64,000 nucleotides of DNA from Pantoea trifolii (GCF_024506435.1 NZ_JANIET010000001.1:2480001-2544000); one strand, 5' to 3'; shown: positions 47,883 through 55,691, counted from the stretch's first letter. A program made the numbers and translations. The notes: generated by a model not told the origin, from the letters alone.

Positions 47883-48235
47883 TGAATATTGCACCGTCAC
47901 TTGTCACCGTTTACCAACAGTTACTCGACCTCAGCCACGGAATGCTGCGTTTGGCAGCAGACGGCGAATGGGATGATTTGATTACCAAGGAAGTGGACTA
48001 TGTCAGTGCGGTGCAAAGACTGGCGCAAACAACCGAAGCCGCCGCACCGTCGCGCCAGCTGCAAGAGCAGTTGCGTCCGGTGTTACGCCATATTCTCGAT
48101 AATGAGAGTGAAGTGAAACGTCTGCTGCAGTTGCGTATGGACGAATTGACGCAGCTGGTGGGCCAGTCATCGATGCAGAAATCGGTGATGAGCGCGTATG
48201 GCAAGCAAGGTAGCGTGTATTTGCCGCAGGGTTGA
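47882..48235 (+). CDS. fliT: FliT flagellar chaperone
   Basis: A 117-residue helical protein, typical in size and place for FliT, the chaperone of FliD that also binds FlhDC. It starts on the last base of the fliS stop. A tandem repeat array begins 20 bases after its stop. Confidence 0.9.
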   Translation: MNIAPSLVTVYQQLLDLSHGMLRLAADGEWDDLITKEVDYVSAVQRLAQTTEAAAPSRQLQEQLRPVLRHILDNESEVKRLLQLRMDELTQLVGQSSMQKSVMSAYGKQGSVYLPQG

Positions 48236-48255
48236 TTCGGACTCTGCGCGCTGAT

Positions 48256-48582
48256 GCCCTCACCCCGGCCCTCTCCCACAGGGAGAGGGAGATGCTGCAA
48301 TATGTCAGATGGGCTCGATCGGTTCCCTCTCCCACAGGGAGAGGGAGATGCTGCAATATGTCAGATGGGTTCGATCGGTTCCCTCTCCCACAGGGAGAGG
48401 GAGATGCTGCAATATGTCAGATGGGTTCGATCGGCTCCCTCTCCCACAGGGAGAGGGAGATGCTGCAATATGTCAGATGGGCTCGATCGGTTCCCTCTCC
48501 CACAGGGAGAGGGAGATGCTGCAATATGCCAGATGGGCTCGATCGGTTCCCTCTCCCTGTGGGAGAGGGTTAGGGTGAGGGA
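48256..48582. repeat. Tandem array of a 56-bp unit inside a split palindrome
   Basis: Five near-identical units of 56 bases start at 48269, 48325, 48381, 48437 and 48493, each opening with CCCTCTCCCACAGGGAGAGG and ending in GATCGGTT; a sixth start at 48549 runs into the closing arm. Only single-base changes separate the units (for example GGGCTC or GGGTTC). The array opens with CCCTCACCCCGGCCCTCTCCC in outline and closes with its inverse (GGGAGAGGGTTAGGGTGAGGG in outline), so it looks like one palindromic repeat whose middle has been multiplied. It fills the gap between fliT and yedD. Confidence 0.95.
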
Positions 48583-48585
48583 AAA

Positions 48586-49053
48586 CTACTTCTGCGTCGC
48601 CGTCGAAACCGGGCGCATAATCTCTGGCTCGATATCCTGAATCACCGCCTCGTTCGGACGTTTCGCCACCTCTTCCAGCGCCTGCTGGCACTCAACGGTT
48701 GGCCGATCCACTTTACGCAGTCTCAACCCATCGTAACGCAGCTCACCGTTCTCCAGCACCAGCGGCATCACGCGCACCTGGCGCGTCACGTTGACCCAAT
48801 CATCGCCCAGACGGGTTAATTTGCCCGGTTTGGCAATCACGCGCTGCCACTGACGGCAATCCAGCGTGTCGCCTTCGGCACCGATAATCAGGCTGCCCAT
48901 CGCTTGCTTGCTGATCAGCTTGCTTTGCGGGCCCACGGTTTGCCAGTTGCCTTGCAGCTCCAGCGGCGCCGGGGTTTTCACCGCCTGGTCATAATTGCTG
49001 ATCTGCGCACAGCCACTCAGCGCCAGCGCGGCCACTATCATCCACTTTTTCAT
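48586..49053 (-). CDS. yedD: YedD-like lipoprotein
   Basis: A 155-residue lipoprotein with signal and lipobox ALSGC (Cys about residue 15). Sequence and place (near fliT, as in E. coli) fit YedD, function unknown. Somewhat longer than the E. coli protein at the C-terminus. Its coding end meets the repeat array, 4 bases away, and it faces the fliT gene. Confidence 0.85.
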   Translation of the reverse strand: MKKWMIVAALALSGCAQISNYDQAVKTPAPLELQGNWQTVGPQSKLISKQAMGSLIIGAEGDTLDCRQWQRVIAKPGKLTRLGDDWVNVTRQVRVMPLVLENGELRYDGLRLRKVDRPTVECQQALEEVAKRPNEAVIQDIEPEIMRPVSTATQK

Positions 49054-49144
49054 TCTCGGTCCCTACACTCGCATCAATGGCGGCTACGTTATAATTTTTC
49101 CCGCAGGTTGCGCAAGGTATCTGCTGCGCGCCACATGATTTTCC

Positions 49145-49171
49145 TCAAGCTGCTCACTTCTGCGCCGATAA
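49145..49171 (+). promoter_or_regulatory. Sigma-28 promoter of the chemoreceptor gene
   Basis: -35 TCAAGCTG (5 of 8), spacer of 11, -10 GCCGATAA (8 of 8), 77 bases before the chemoreceptor ATG. It supports the view that the receptor belongs to the motility regulon. Confidence 0.75.
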
Positions 49172-49248
49172 CTCTTCTGGAGTTAAAAGTGCCTGTAAAA
49201 ACAATAATGACCGATTACACACTCACCTTCGTTACGGAGAATCCCGTT

Positions 49249-50793
49249 ATGCGATTGACCCTTCGCGCGCGTCTGACATCGATTGTTGGCCTGCTGTGCA
49301 TTTTACTGATTGTTGCCGCCATCTGGGGAATTATTGGCCTGCGCGCCGCCGACCAACGGGCGCAAAACGCCTACCAGAATGAGCTGTTACCGCTGCAATA
49401 TTCATCCCGCCTGTACCGCATGGTGCAGGAACAGTCCGCGACCCTGTTCGATGCCCTGCGCTACTGGACCGACAGCAGCGAAGTGGAGAAACGTCTGGCG
49501 CGCATCGCGCATTACGGCGAGCAGATTGCGAAAGACCGTCAAACCTGGCAGCAGCTGGCGTTTGATGCACAAACCAAACCACTCAGCCAGCAATTCATCA
49601 CCCATCTCGACGGCTGGCAAAGCGCGCTGAAAGATGCCGGAGAACTGCTGAAGGGCGGCAACCCATCCGGCGCGCTGGTGGTGATTGAAACCCGCCTGCG
49701 CAGCGGCAGTCAGCTGCTGCAACAGGACATCGATCAGCTTGATGCGTTAATGCGCCAGCATGCAGAACTCACCTATCGGCAGAGCAACAGCGATTACCAG
49801 CTGGCGCGTAACAGCCTGATTATCATATTGCTGGTCGGGCTGAGCGTGGCGCTGGTGTTTGGCTGGTTGCTGATCCGCTCGATCAACCGGTCGATTGGTC
49901 AGGCACGCGAACTGGCCGAATCGATTGCGGCCGGTGAACTGAATCATGATATCGGCAGCGTTTCGCGCGATGAGATGGGCGAACTGATGCAGTCGCTACT
50001 GCGCATGGATGTGCGTCTGGCGGAGATTGTGCGCGACGTAGGCGAAAGCGCCAGCGCACTGAGTGATGCGGCGCGTCAGATGGCCGACGGCAATGACGAT
50101 CTCTCTGAACGCACCCATTCGCAGGCCAGCTCGCTGGAGCAAACCGCTGCCAGCATGGAGCAGATGACCGCCACGGTGAAACACAACGCTGATAACGCCG
50201 CGCAGGCCAATGAACTGGCCACCGATGTGCGTCATCAGGCCGAACGCGGCAGCAGCGTATTGCGTGACGCGGTCAGCGCGATGGAGGAGATCGAATCCTC
50301 CAGCAAACGCATCGCCGATATCAACCGGGTGATCGATGAGATCGCCTTCCAGACTAACCTGCTGGCGCTGAATGCGGCAGTCGAAGCGGCACGCGCAGGC
50401 GAACAAGGACGCGGCTTTGCCGTGGTGGCATCCGAAGTGCGTCAGCTGGCACAGCGATCCGCCGGAGCCGCGCACGAGATCAAAGCGTTGATTGATGCCA
50501 GCGTCGGCAAAGTAGAAGCCGGCAGCGCGCTGGTGCAGCGTTCTGGCGCGATGCTCAATGACATCAATCAGGGCGTGGCGCGCGTGGTGGATATTGTCGG
50601 TGAAATCGCCGTGGCCAGCCGCCAGCAATCCAGCGGTATTGAGCAGGTGAATACAGCGGTGATTCAGATGGATGGTGCGACGCAGCAAAACGCCTCGCTG
50701 GTGCAGGAAGCCAGCGCCGCCAGCCAGACCGTCAGCGAACATGCCGGATTGCTGGTGGAGAAGATGGCCTTCTTCCGCCTGCAGCCGCGCTAA
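49249..50793 (+). CDS. Methyl-accepting chemotaxis protein
   Basis: A 514-residue receptor: membrane segment 1 (about 8-30), a four-helix-type periplasmic domain, membrane segment 2 (about 188-209), HAMP, and the signalling domain with the conserved tip [21 protein letters not shown]. The C-terminus ends [11 protein letters not shown] and lacks the NWETF-type tail that recruits CheR, so it may depend on other receptors for adaptation. ATG at 49249 has GGAG upstream; the frame is open further up, over the promoter, which argues against a longer start. A binding-protein gene follows after 8 bases. Confidence 0.95.
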   Translation: MRLTLRARLTSIVGLLCILLIVAAIWGIIGLRAADQRAQNAYQNELLPLQYSSRLYRMVQEQSATLFDALRYWTDSSEVEKRLARIAHYGEQIAKDRQTWQQLAFDAQTKPLSQQFITHLDGWQSALKDAGELLKGGNPSGALVVIETRLRSGSQLLQQDIDQLDALMRQHAELTYRQSNSDYQLARNSLIIILLVGLSVALVFGWLLIRSINRSIGQARELAESIAAGELNHDIGSVSRDEMGELMQSLLRMDVRLAEIVRDVGESASALSDAARQMADGNDDLSERTHSQASSLEQTAASMEQMTATVKHNADNAAQANELATDVRHQAERGSSVLRDAVSAMEEIESSSKRIADINRVIDEIAFQTNLLALNAAVEAARAGEQGRGFAVVASEVRQLAQRSAGAAHEIKALIDASVGKVEAGSALVQRSGAMLNDINQGVARVVDIVGEIAVASRQQSSGIEQVNTAVIQMDGATQQNASLVQEASAASQTVSEHAGLLVEKMAFFRLQPR

Positions 50794-50804
50794 GGAGCGA
50801 CATG

Positions 50805-52094
50805 ATGCGTAAATTTCTCGCGATATTACTCGCCACGCCGCTGCTGAGCCACGCGGCGACCACACTGAATATCGCCACCATCGCCAACGGCGATATGACC
50901 ATCATGCAGCAGCTCGCCACGCGCTACGAACAGGAGCATCCGGACGTCAAACTGCAATGGCATGTGATGGACGATGGCGCATTGCGTGAGGCGGTGCTGT
51001 CGGCGATGAACAGCGGTCAGGCGCAGTTCGATGTCATCACCGTCGGCACCTATGAAGCGCCGCTGTGGGGCGAAAAAGGCTGGCTGGCGCCGCTCAATAA
51101 GTTGCCCGCCGATTACGACAGCGATGATCTCATCGCGCCGGTGCGCAAAGCGCTGTCGTTCCAGCAAACGCTTTACGCCCTGCCGTTCTACGGGGAAAGC
51201 AGCATGACCTACTACCGCAAAGATCTGTTTGCGCAGAAAGGGTTAACCATGCCGGATAATCCCGACTGGACCGATATCAAGAACTTCGCCGCCAAACTCA
51301 CCGATGCGCAAAAAGGCATTTATGGCCTGTGCCTGCGCGGTCAGCCCGGCTGGGGCGATAACGTGGCATTCATGACCACCATGGCGAATGCCTATGGCGC
51401 GCAGTGGTTCGATGATAACTGGCAGCCCACGCTCAATTCGCCGGAGTGGCGCGAAGCGCTGAGTGATTATCTGCAGGTGGTAAAGCAGGATGGACCGCCG
51501 GATACGGTGAAAAACAGTTTCGGCCAGATTTTGCGTCTGACCGCGCAAGGCAAATGCGCGATGTGGATCGACAGCACGGTAGCAGCCGGTTTGCTGGTTA
51601 ATCCGCAGATCTCATTAGTCGCCGACAAGCTGGCCTTTGCGCCTGCGCCGGGCGGCATCACACGTAATGGTTCGAACTGGTTATGGTCGTGGGCGCTGGC
51701 GGTACCGGCTAACACGCCGAATCGCGAGGCGGCGATAGCCTTTATTAGCTGGGCGACATCCAAACAGTACATTCAGCAAGTGGCCGATACCGTCGGCTGG
51801 GGCGCGGTGCCGCCCGGCAGCCGCAATTCCACTTATCAGCAGGCGAGCTATCAGCGTCTGGCGCCGTATGCCGCGCAGGTACGTGCGGCGATTGATTCGG
51901 CGACCGTCGAGCAGCCCACGCTCAACCCTGTGCCTTATCAGGGCGTGCAGTATGTGAGCATTCCCGGATTTGACCAGATGGGGAACGCCGTCGGGCAGAA
52001 TCTGGCGGATATGCTGAGCGGCAAACTGACGCTGGATGAGACACTGGCGAAGAATCAGCAGGACGTTACGCAAATTTATCAGCAGTTGCATTGA
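50805..52094 (+). CDS. Orphan ABC-type sugar/polyol-binding protein
   Basis: A 429-residue periplasmic binding protein of the family 1 type: signal peptide (MRKFLAILLATPLLSHA), then TLNIATIANGDMTIMQQLATRYEQ and QFDVITVGTYEAPLWGEKGWLAPL, which resemble sorbitol/mannitol binding proteins (SmoE type). No permease or ATPase gene follows. It begins right after the chemoreceptor gene (start at 50802 or 50805; AAGGAG suits 50805). The simplest reading is a binding protein that presents a polyol or sugar to the receptor; it could also feed a transporter encoded elsewhere. Confidence 0.9.
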   Translation: MRKFLAILLATPLLSHAATTLNIATIANGDMTIMQQLATRYEQEHPDVKLQWHVMDDGALREAVLSAMNSGQAQFDVITVGTYEAPLWGEKGWLAPLNKLPADYDSDDLIAPVRKALSFQQTLYALPFYGESSMTYYRKDLFAQKGLTMPDNPDWTDIKNFAAKLTDAQKGIYGLCLRGQPGWGDNVAFMTTMANAYGAQWFDDNWQPTLNSPEWREALSDYLQVVKQDGPPDTVKNSFGQILRLTAQGKCAMWIDSTVAAGLLVNPQISLVADKLAFAPAPGGITRNGSNWLWSWALAVPANTPNREAAIAFISWATSKQYIQQVADTVGWGAVPPGSRNSTYQQASYQRLAPYAAQVRAAIDSATVEQPTLNPVPYQGVQYVSIPGFDQMGNAVGQNLADMLSGKLTLDETLAKNQQDVTQIYQQLH

Positions 52095-52101
52095 TTGCTT
52101 T

Positions 52102-52126
52102 CGTAGGGAGCGCATTAATGCGCACC
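52102..52126. repeat. Palindromic repeat copy 13
   Basis: CGTAG followed by GGAGCGCATTAATGCGCACC, sub-type GGTGCGC with one changed base, 8 bases after the binding-protein stop. Confidence 0.75.
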
Positions 52127-52219
52127 TGGTTGCCATGAATATCGATTCAACAGCGGAATCCTGACAACGCAGCTTGCGCGCGTTACACTAGCGCGCAAGT
52201 TGATATGCAGGAACACCGA

Positions 52220-52543
52220 ATGAAAACCACAGAAGAGTATTACGCTCAGGCACGCACGATGTTTTTCACCGCCCACCCCGATTTCCAGTCCGCCCTGGAT
52301 GAACTCACCGAAAGCGATGCACGCCAGGCGAATTTGTCATTAGCGCAATTACGTGATTGGCATGCAGAGCGCATTTATGCCGCATTTTTGCGTCAGAAGA
52401 AGCTGGACGGCATGCTTTTTTCCATTCAATTGGCGGAACCCGATAAAGCCGTCGCTGCGGATGCCATTGAAAAGTATCTGAAATCTCACGCGGAAGCATT
52501 AGGCATGACGTGGGAAGAGTTCTGCATCAAAAACGAGTTGTAA
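52220..52543 (+). CDS. Small conserved-type protein, possibly DUF6388
   Basis: A 107-residue soluble, acidic, helical protein (MKTTEEYYAQARTMFFTAHP, LAQLRDWHAERIYAAFLRQKKLDG). It reminds me of the DUF6388 family of enterobacteria, function unknown; this assignment is from memory. ATG at 52220 follows CAGGAAC. It stands alone, with a candidate small RNA downstream. Confidence 0.75.
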   Translation: MKTTEEYYAQARTMFFTAHPDFQSALDELTESDARQANLSLAQLRDWHAERIYAAFLRQKKLDGMLFSIQLAEPDKAVAADAIEKYLKSHAEALGMTWEEFCIKNEL

Positions 52544-52605
52544 TCGGCCACGTACTGTAACGGCATCAAAGATACATCGCCAACCACACAAAATGTTCAG
52601 GAAAA

Positions 52606-52636
52606 AGTTGTACAAGTTGAGAAAACTTGTATAACT
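52606..52636 (+). promoter_or_regulatory. Promoter with a large dyad, candidate operator
   Basis: AGTTGTACAAGTT and AACTTGTATAACT, two 13-base arms that pair at 12 of 13 positions around GAGAA. The arms contain a -35 (TTGTAC, 52608-52613) and -10 (TATAAC, 52630-52635), 16 bases apart. A protein bound to the dyad would cover the whole promoter. Confidence 0.65.
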
Positions 52637-52641
52637 TACTC

Positions 52642-52738
52642 ATCACGACGTCAGTCGTAGATTGTCCTTGAACGAATGGTGCTGTTGCACCGCCTCTGGA
52701 AGTGTTGCTGGATTTCCACTTCCAGAGGTCATATTTTT
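52642..52738 (+). ncRNA. Candidate small RNA, about 95 nt
   Basis: No ORF lies here, yet a promoter (start near 52642) is followed about 50 bases later by a 12-bp perfect stem (CCTCTGGAAGTG / CACTTCCAGAGG, 52693-52728) and TCATATTTTTCT, a good plus-strand terminator. A smaller hairpin GGTGC-TGTT-GCACC precedes it. It matches none of the enterobacterial small RNAs I can recall. It could also be just the end of the upstream gene transcript. Confidence 0.5.
52693..52738 (+). terminator. Strong plus-strand terminator
   Basis: Perfect 12-bp stem, 12-base loop, and a T-rich tail only on the plus-strand side. It ends the candidate small RNA or the transcript of the 52220-52543 gene. Confidence 0.8.
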
Positions 52739-53032
52739 CTACCCTTCCCGCTCGATCCCTTTGACTTCGATATAACTCGCCACCGCCAGTAGACGATTGA
52801 CGTGGGTTAGCAGCAGATCCACATCCGACTGTAAAAACTCCTGCGACGCGCGCGATGCGGTGACGATCGCCTCCTGCACCGTGTCGGAAATGGTCAATGA
52901 GTTATTCTCTTTTGCCTGAATCAGTAGCGCCGCGATCAATAACGACTGCGCCTCAACCTGCGCCACCAGCTCTTTTGCTTCCACATCCATTTTTGCCATT
53001 TTCAATAAGATATCGATAACCAGTTGGCGCAT
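52739..53032 (-). CDS. iraP: IraP-like anti-adaptor of sigma-S turnover
   Basis: A 97-residue helical protein. Its first 40 residues (LVIDILLKMAKMDVEAKELVAQVEAQ) match the pattern of E. coli IraP ([26 protein letters not shown]), with the rest weaker. IraP blocks RssB and so protects the sigma factor RpoS from ClpXP. Here it is slightly longer than E. coli IraP (86). GGGGTAAAT precedes the ATG; the LexA box lies just upstream, its last bases 8 from the ATG. Confidence 0.8.
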   Translation of the reverse strand: MRQLVIDILLKMAKMDVEAKELVAQVEAQSLLIAALLIQAKENNSLTISDTVQEAIVTASRASQEFLQSDVDLLLTHVNRLLAVASYIEVKGIEREG

Positions 53033-53040
53033 ATTTACCC

Positions 53041-53056
53041 CTGTTTTTATTTACAG
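53041..53056. promoter_or_regulatory. LexA (SOS) box between iraP-like and dinI-like genes
   Basis: CTGT-TTTTATTT-ACAG, a full match to CTGT-N8-ACAG. It lies 39 bases before the dinI-like ATG and 8 bases before the iraP-like ATG in the other direction. Confidence 0.85.
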
Positions 53057-53095
53057 TACTATATCGCACCCGATCCAATGAATGGAACGACCCTG

Positions 53096-53335
53096 ATGTT
53101 TGTGGAGTTGATTTACGATAAGCGTAACGTGGCTGGATTACCGGGCGCACGTGAGATGATTTTGCAGGAGTTGGAAAAGCGTGTACAGCGCGTCTTTCCC
53201 GATATTGAGGTACGCGTCAAACCAATGGAACGTAACGCCATAGATACCGATTTGAGCAAGAACGATAAAGCGACGGTTGCGCGGATTGTCGAAGAAATGT
53301 TCGATGAGGCAGAAATGTGGCTGGTGGCCGATTAG
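53096..53335 (+). CDS. DinI-like family protein
   Basis: A 79-residue protein of the DinI/TUM type: beta start (MFVELIYDKRN), a helix (LPGAREMILQELEKRVQRVFPD), a second strand and a final acidic helix (VARIVEEMFDEAEMWLVAD). DinI-like proteins bind RecA or regulate SOS-linked genes. I use ATG 53096, which aligns with DinI; upstream ATGs in frame have no binding site. The LexA box upstream supports the family call. Confidence 0.87.
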   Translation: MFVELIYDKRNVAGLPGAREMILQELEKRVQRVFPDIEVRVKPMERNAIDTDLSKNDKATVARIVEEMFDEAEMWLVAD

Positions 53336-53355
53336 GCCACCAGTGCGTCAGAGGC

Positions 53356-53622
53356 TTAGCTCTCCTGCTCAGCATTGTTGATGGCGATTTCCAGATCCTG
53401 AATCGCCTCATCAATGTCATCCAGCAGTTTACCTTGTTTGTTTAGCAAGGTGTCGAAGCGACCCGCGTATTCGGTGTCTTTATATTCACCCGCGTCAAAC
53501 GCCAGCCAGTGGGCAGACAGCGTCTCAGTGTTAGTCTGCGCGTAGTGGCGCATCTCTTTAAGCTGGGAGGTGACATCACGCAGGTAGTCAATTTTGGTTT
53601 TTACAATTTCTGTATCACTCAT
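53356..53622 (-). CDS. Small acidic helical protein, unknown
   Basis: An 88-residue, strongly acidic protein predicted to be all helix, with a coiled-coil end (LLDDIDEAIQDLEIAINNAEQ). No family recognised. AAGGAAG precedes the ATG. It ends 20 bases from the dinI-like stop (convergent) and is the last of four small genes read away from the S24 repressor. Confidence 0.7.
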   Translation of the reverse strand: MSDTEIVKTKIDYLRDVTSQLKEMRHYAQTNTETLSAHWLAFDAGEYKDTEYAGRFDTLLNKQGKLLDDIDEAIQDLEIAINNAEQES

Positions 53623-53778
53623 GCTATCTTCCTTTTCGCTTAATAAGACGATTTAAATAACGCTTGAAGGGTTAATGATAGTGCAAAATATCGAAGCTGC
53701 CTTAGGAATAATCGGAAGTGACTAAAACCCGTGAGTAAACAGGGGACATCCGGGTCCCCGATAATGCAACCTCAGGCA

Positions 53779-54117
53779 TTACAAATATTTCCTCGCCAGC
53801 TCAATCAGCTCATCCTTCGCGGCATCACCCAGTTTTATTACGCCCTGCTCGACAAAGCTAAACGCGCGGCCGAAATCCTTCACGCCTTCTGAGAACGCCT
53901 GACTGGCGTCATGGCTCTGCGTCGCTGCGGCGGCTGGCGGCGCGTCGGCTGCAACGGGAGCAGCAGCTTCCGGTGCGCTGGGCGGCGCTGCCTCAGCTGC
54001 AGCAACAGGCGCAGCCTCCACAGGTGCCGCGGCGGGCGTCGCCACTTCGTTGGCGAAATCTTCCGCAGGTGACGATGTGAGGGTGCTGGTTGGATTGATA
54101 ACAGTTTGATCGCTCAT
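53779..54117 (-). CDS. Ala/Pro-rich small protein, unknown
   Basis: A 112-residue protein: a flexible middle made almost only of Ala, Pro, Glu and Val (about residues 25-70), then a helical end (FGRAFSFVEQGVIKLGDAAKDELIELARKYL). GGAG precedes ATG 54117. The linker-plus-helix design suggests an adaptor or wall-spanning link, but I recognise no family. Second last of four genes. Confidence 0.7.
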   Translation of the reverse strand: MSDQTVINPTSTLTSSPAEDFANEVATPAAAPVEAAPVAAAEAAPPSAPEAAAPVAADAPPAAAATQSHDASQAFSEGVKDFGRAFSFVEQGVIKLGDAAKDELIELARKYL

Positions 54118-54199
54118 AATGCTCTCCTTCTTACTGAATAAAGATCGCAGTCGGATAACAGTGGCTGCAATCCACGTGGTGATAAGCATGATGCCCTCC

Positions 54200-54529
54200 T
54201 TAACGCTTAGGTTGAGGTGGCGATTTATCTCCTTCAGCCGGTTTCCCCTTATCCGCAGGATTGCTGATTGGGTGCTTTGCTATCCCATCGAGTTTGTTTT
54301 GCAGCGCAACCAGCTGGCTGGTGAGCTCCGCCACGCGTGCTTCGCGCCGTTCTGAAATCGTTCGATATTGCTGTCGAATCTCCTCAACGCGCTGATTAGC
54401 ACTGTTGCTAACGAACAGGAACAACACCGTCATCGCCACGCACATCAGCGACAGCATCAGCAGAAAGCCGCCGAAGAACAGTTGGCGTCGATGGTTTTTC
54501 ACTACGTACTCACTGTTTATCTGCATCAT
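54200..54529 (-). CDS. Membrane protein with cytoplasmic or periplasmic coiled coil, unknown
   Basis: About 109 residues: a membrane segment (LFFGGFLLMLSLMCVAMTVLFLFV), then a charged coiled coil (NQRVEEIRQQYRTISERREARVAELTSQLVALQ) and a Pro/Lys end. Overlaps the previous gene by about 20 bases. I take the ATG at 54529, which has GGAGGA upstream; a GTG one codon earlier is possible. Single-span coiled-coil form recalls phage spanin subunits, but nothing more specific is visible. Confidence 0.7.
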   Translation of the reverse strand: MMQINSEYVVKNHRRQLFFGGFLLMLSLMCVAMTVLFLFVSNSANQRVEEIRQQYRTISERREARVAELTSQLVALQNKLDGIAKHPISNPADKGKPAEGDKSPPQPKR

Positions 54530-54899
54530 CACGACTCTCCTCCAGAGTGGTAATCAGTTGATTCACCTGGCTGCGAAACTTATCGCTATGCTCGGTTTCG
54601 GTGGTTGCCAGTAAAATACTCAGGGCGTTTTTGATCAGCCGCAGATCGGTTTCCAGCGAAGAGATTCGCCGCAGGTTTTTGTCATGTCGGACGCGCAACT
54701 CATCGTTTTCCTGACGCATCAAGGCGTGACCCTCTTTGAGCAGCATCACCTGTTCTTTGTAGCTGGTGATGATCTCTCCGCCGGCACGATTGCTGGTGAC
54801 GATAGCGGCGATCCCCGCCATTAACGGTTTCCAGAACACAGCTGCTGCGCCGCCGCCGAGAAGCAACGCACCTACGCTGGTGACTAAACTACTTTCCAT
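54510..54899 (-). CDS. Membrane protein with coiled coil, unknown
   Basis: A 129-residue protein: a glycine-rich hydrophobic N-terminus (SVGALLLGGGAAAVFWKPLMAGIAAIV) that may span the membrane, followed by a long coiled coil (LLKEGHALMRQENDELRVRHDKNLRRISSLETDLRLIKNAL in outline). No family recognised. First of the four genes read away from the repressor; AGAGGTG precedes its ATG. Its promoter would lie in the repressor's operator region. Confidence 0.72.
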   Translation of the reverse strand: MESSLVTSVGALLLGGGAAAVFWKPLMAGIAAIVTSNRAGGEIITSYKEQVMLLKEGHALMRQENDELRVRHDKNLRRISSLETDLRLIKNALSILLATTETEHSDKFRSQVNQLITTLEESRDDADKQ

Positions 54900-54983
54900 G
54901 CTTCACCTCTCACCCCTGGCAAGGGTTGTGCCCCATTAGCACGCTGACCACCCTTGCCAGCTTCGCGGTCAACGCCTGAATTT

Positions 54984-55017
54984 AAGTTTACTTTAAATGG
55001 TGAATTTAAGTATACTT
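54984..55017. promoter_or_regulatory. Twin repressor operators
   Basis: AAGT-TT-ACTT (54984-54993) and AAGT-AT-ACTT (55008-55017), the second inside the perfect palindrome TTAAGTATACTTAA. Centres are 24 bases apart. They lie in the gap between the repressor and the divergent four-gene set, as expected for autoregulation plus control of that set. Confidence 0.72.
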
Positions 55018-55043
55018 AAGTCGTTCCTTCAGGAGATGTCAAG

Positions 55044-55691
55044 ATGATGAAAAAAGAATCTTCCGGTGAGCGCATCCGGGCACGACGTAAAGCACTACAG
55101 TTAACGCAGCAGGCGCTAGCCAAAAGCATCGGTGTTTCGCATGTGGCTGTATCGCAATGGGAAAAGGAGGAAACGGTTCCGCGTGGCGAGAACTTATTGC
55201 GATTGGCGGAATGGCTGCAATGCACAGCAGCGTGGATTATTGATGGGGACGGCGAAGTGTTTGCCACGTACGCTAAAGCCGCGCCGGTCACGGCGGTGCC
55301 ATTGATTAGCCTCGCGCAAGCGTCAGCGTGGTTAGGCGAGCAGCGTTTATTGTTGAAACAGCAAGCAACGCGCTTTCTCTACAGTGAAAGTCAATTAGGC
55401 GATGGCGCACTGGCGGTCACGGTGGAAGACCACGCAATGCAGCCGGATTACCGGCCCGGTGACAGTGTGATCTTTGATCCAGATGTTCAACCGCAGCCGG
55501 GCGATGTGGTTTTGGCGCTGGTCGATGGCGTGGCGCTGATGCGGATTTATCGTCTGCAAACGCAGCAGCAGGCTGAGCAAATCTTCACATTGCGCGCGTT
55601 GAATAATGACTTTCCGCAGCTGCATTCGGCGGAATCGGCGCTAGAAATTATCGGCACGCTGATGGAGTTGCGACGTTACCGAAGCGGCTAG
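55044..55691 (+). CDS. XRE/S24-type repressor with degenerate protease site
   Basis: A 215-residue protein with an XRE HTH (residues 9-60: ARRKALQLTQQALAKSIGVSHVAVSQWEKEE in outline) and an S24/LexA-like C-domain (LNNDFPQLHSAESALEIIGTL at the end, as in CI-type repressors). At the place of the catalytic Ser (GxSM in CI/LexA) it reads DHAM, with Ala131, and at the place of the Lys it reads VALMRI, with Met166. It should therefore not cut itself after RecA activation, and may work as a fixed dimeric repressor. Starts: ATG 55044 or 55047. Divergent from the four-gene set. Confidence 0.85.
   Translation: MMKKESSGERIRARRKALQLTQQALAKSIGVSHVAVSQWEKEETVPRGENLLRLAEWLQCTAAWIIDGDGEVFATYAKAAPVTAVPLISLAQASAWLGEQRLLLKQQATRFLYSESQLGDGALAVTVEDHAMQPDYRPGDSVIFDPDVQPQPGDVVLALVDGVALMRIYRLQTQQQAEQIFTLRALNNDFPQLHSAESALEIIGTLMELRRYRSG

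Noticed and set aside
48256..48582. A CRISPR-like regular array
   Set aside because: The whole 56-bp unit is repeated with only point changes; there are no variable spacers and no cas genes.
48232..48640. Three overlapping plus-strand ORFs of repeated PSPTGRGRCCN-like peptides
   Set aside because: They are the tandem repeat read in three frames (56 is not a multiple of 3).
49996..50865. A 289-codon minus-strand ORF opposite the chemoreceptor gene
   Set aside because: Shadow of the conserved signalling domain; rich in His, Leu and Arg with no recognisable domain.
52739..55691. A prophage or prophage remnant
   Set aside because: A repressor, a dinI-like gene and spanin-like small proteins recall a phage, but no integrase, att site, structural, replication or lysin gene is present.
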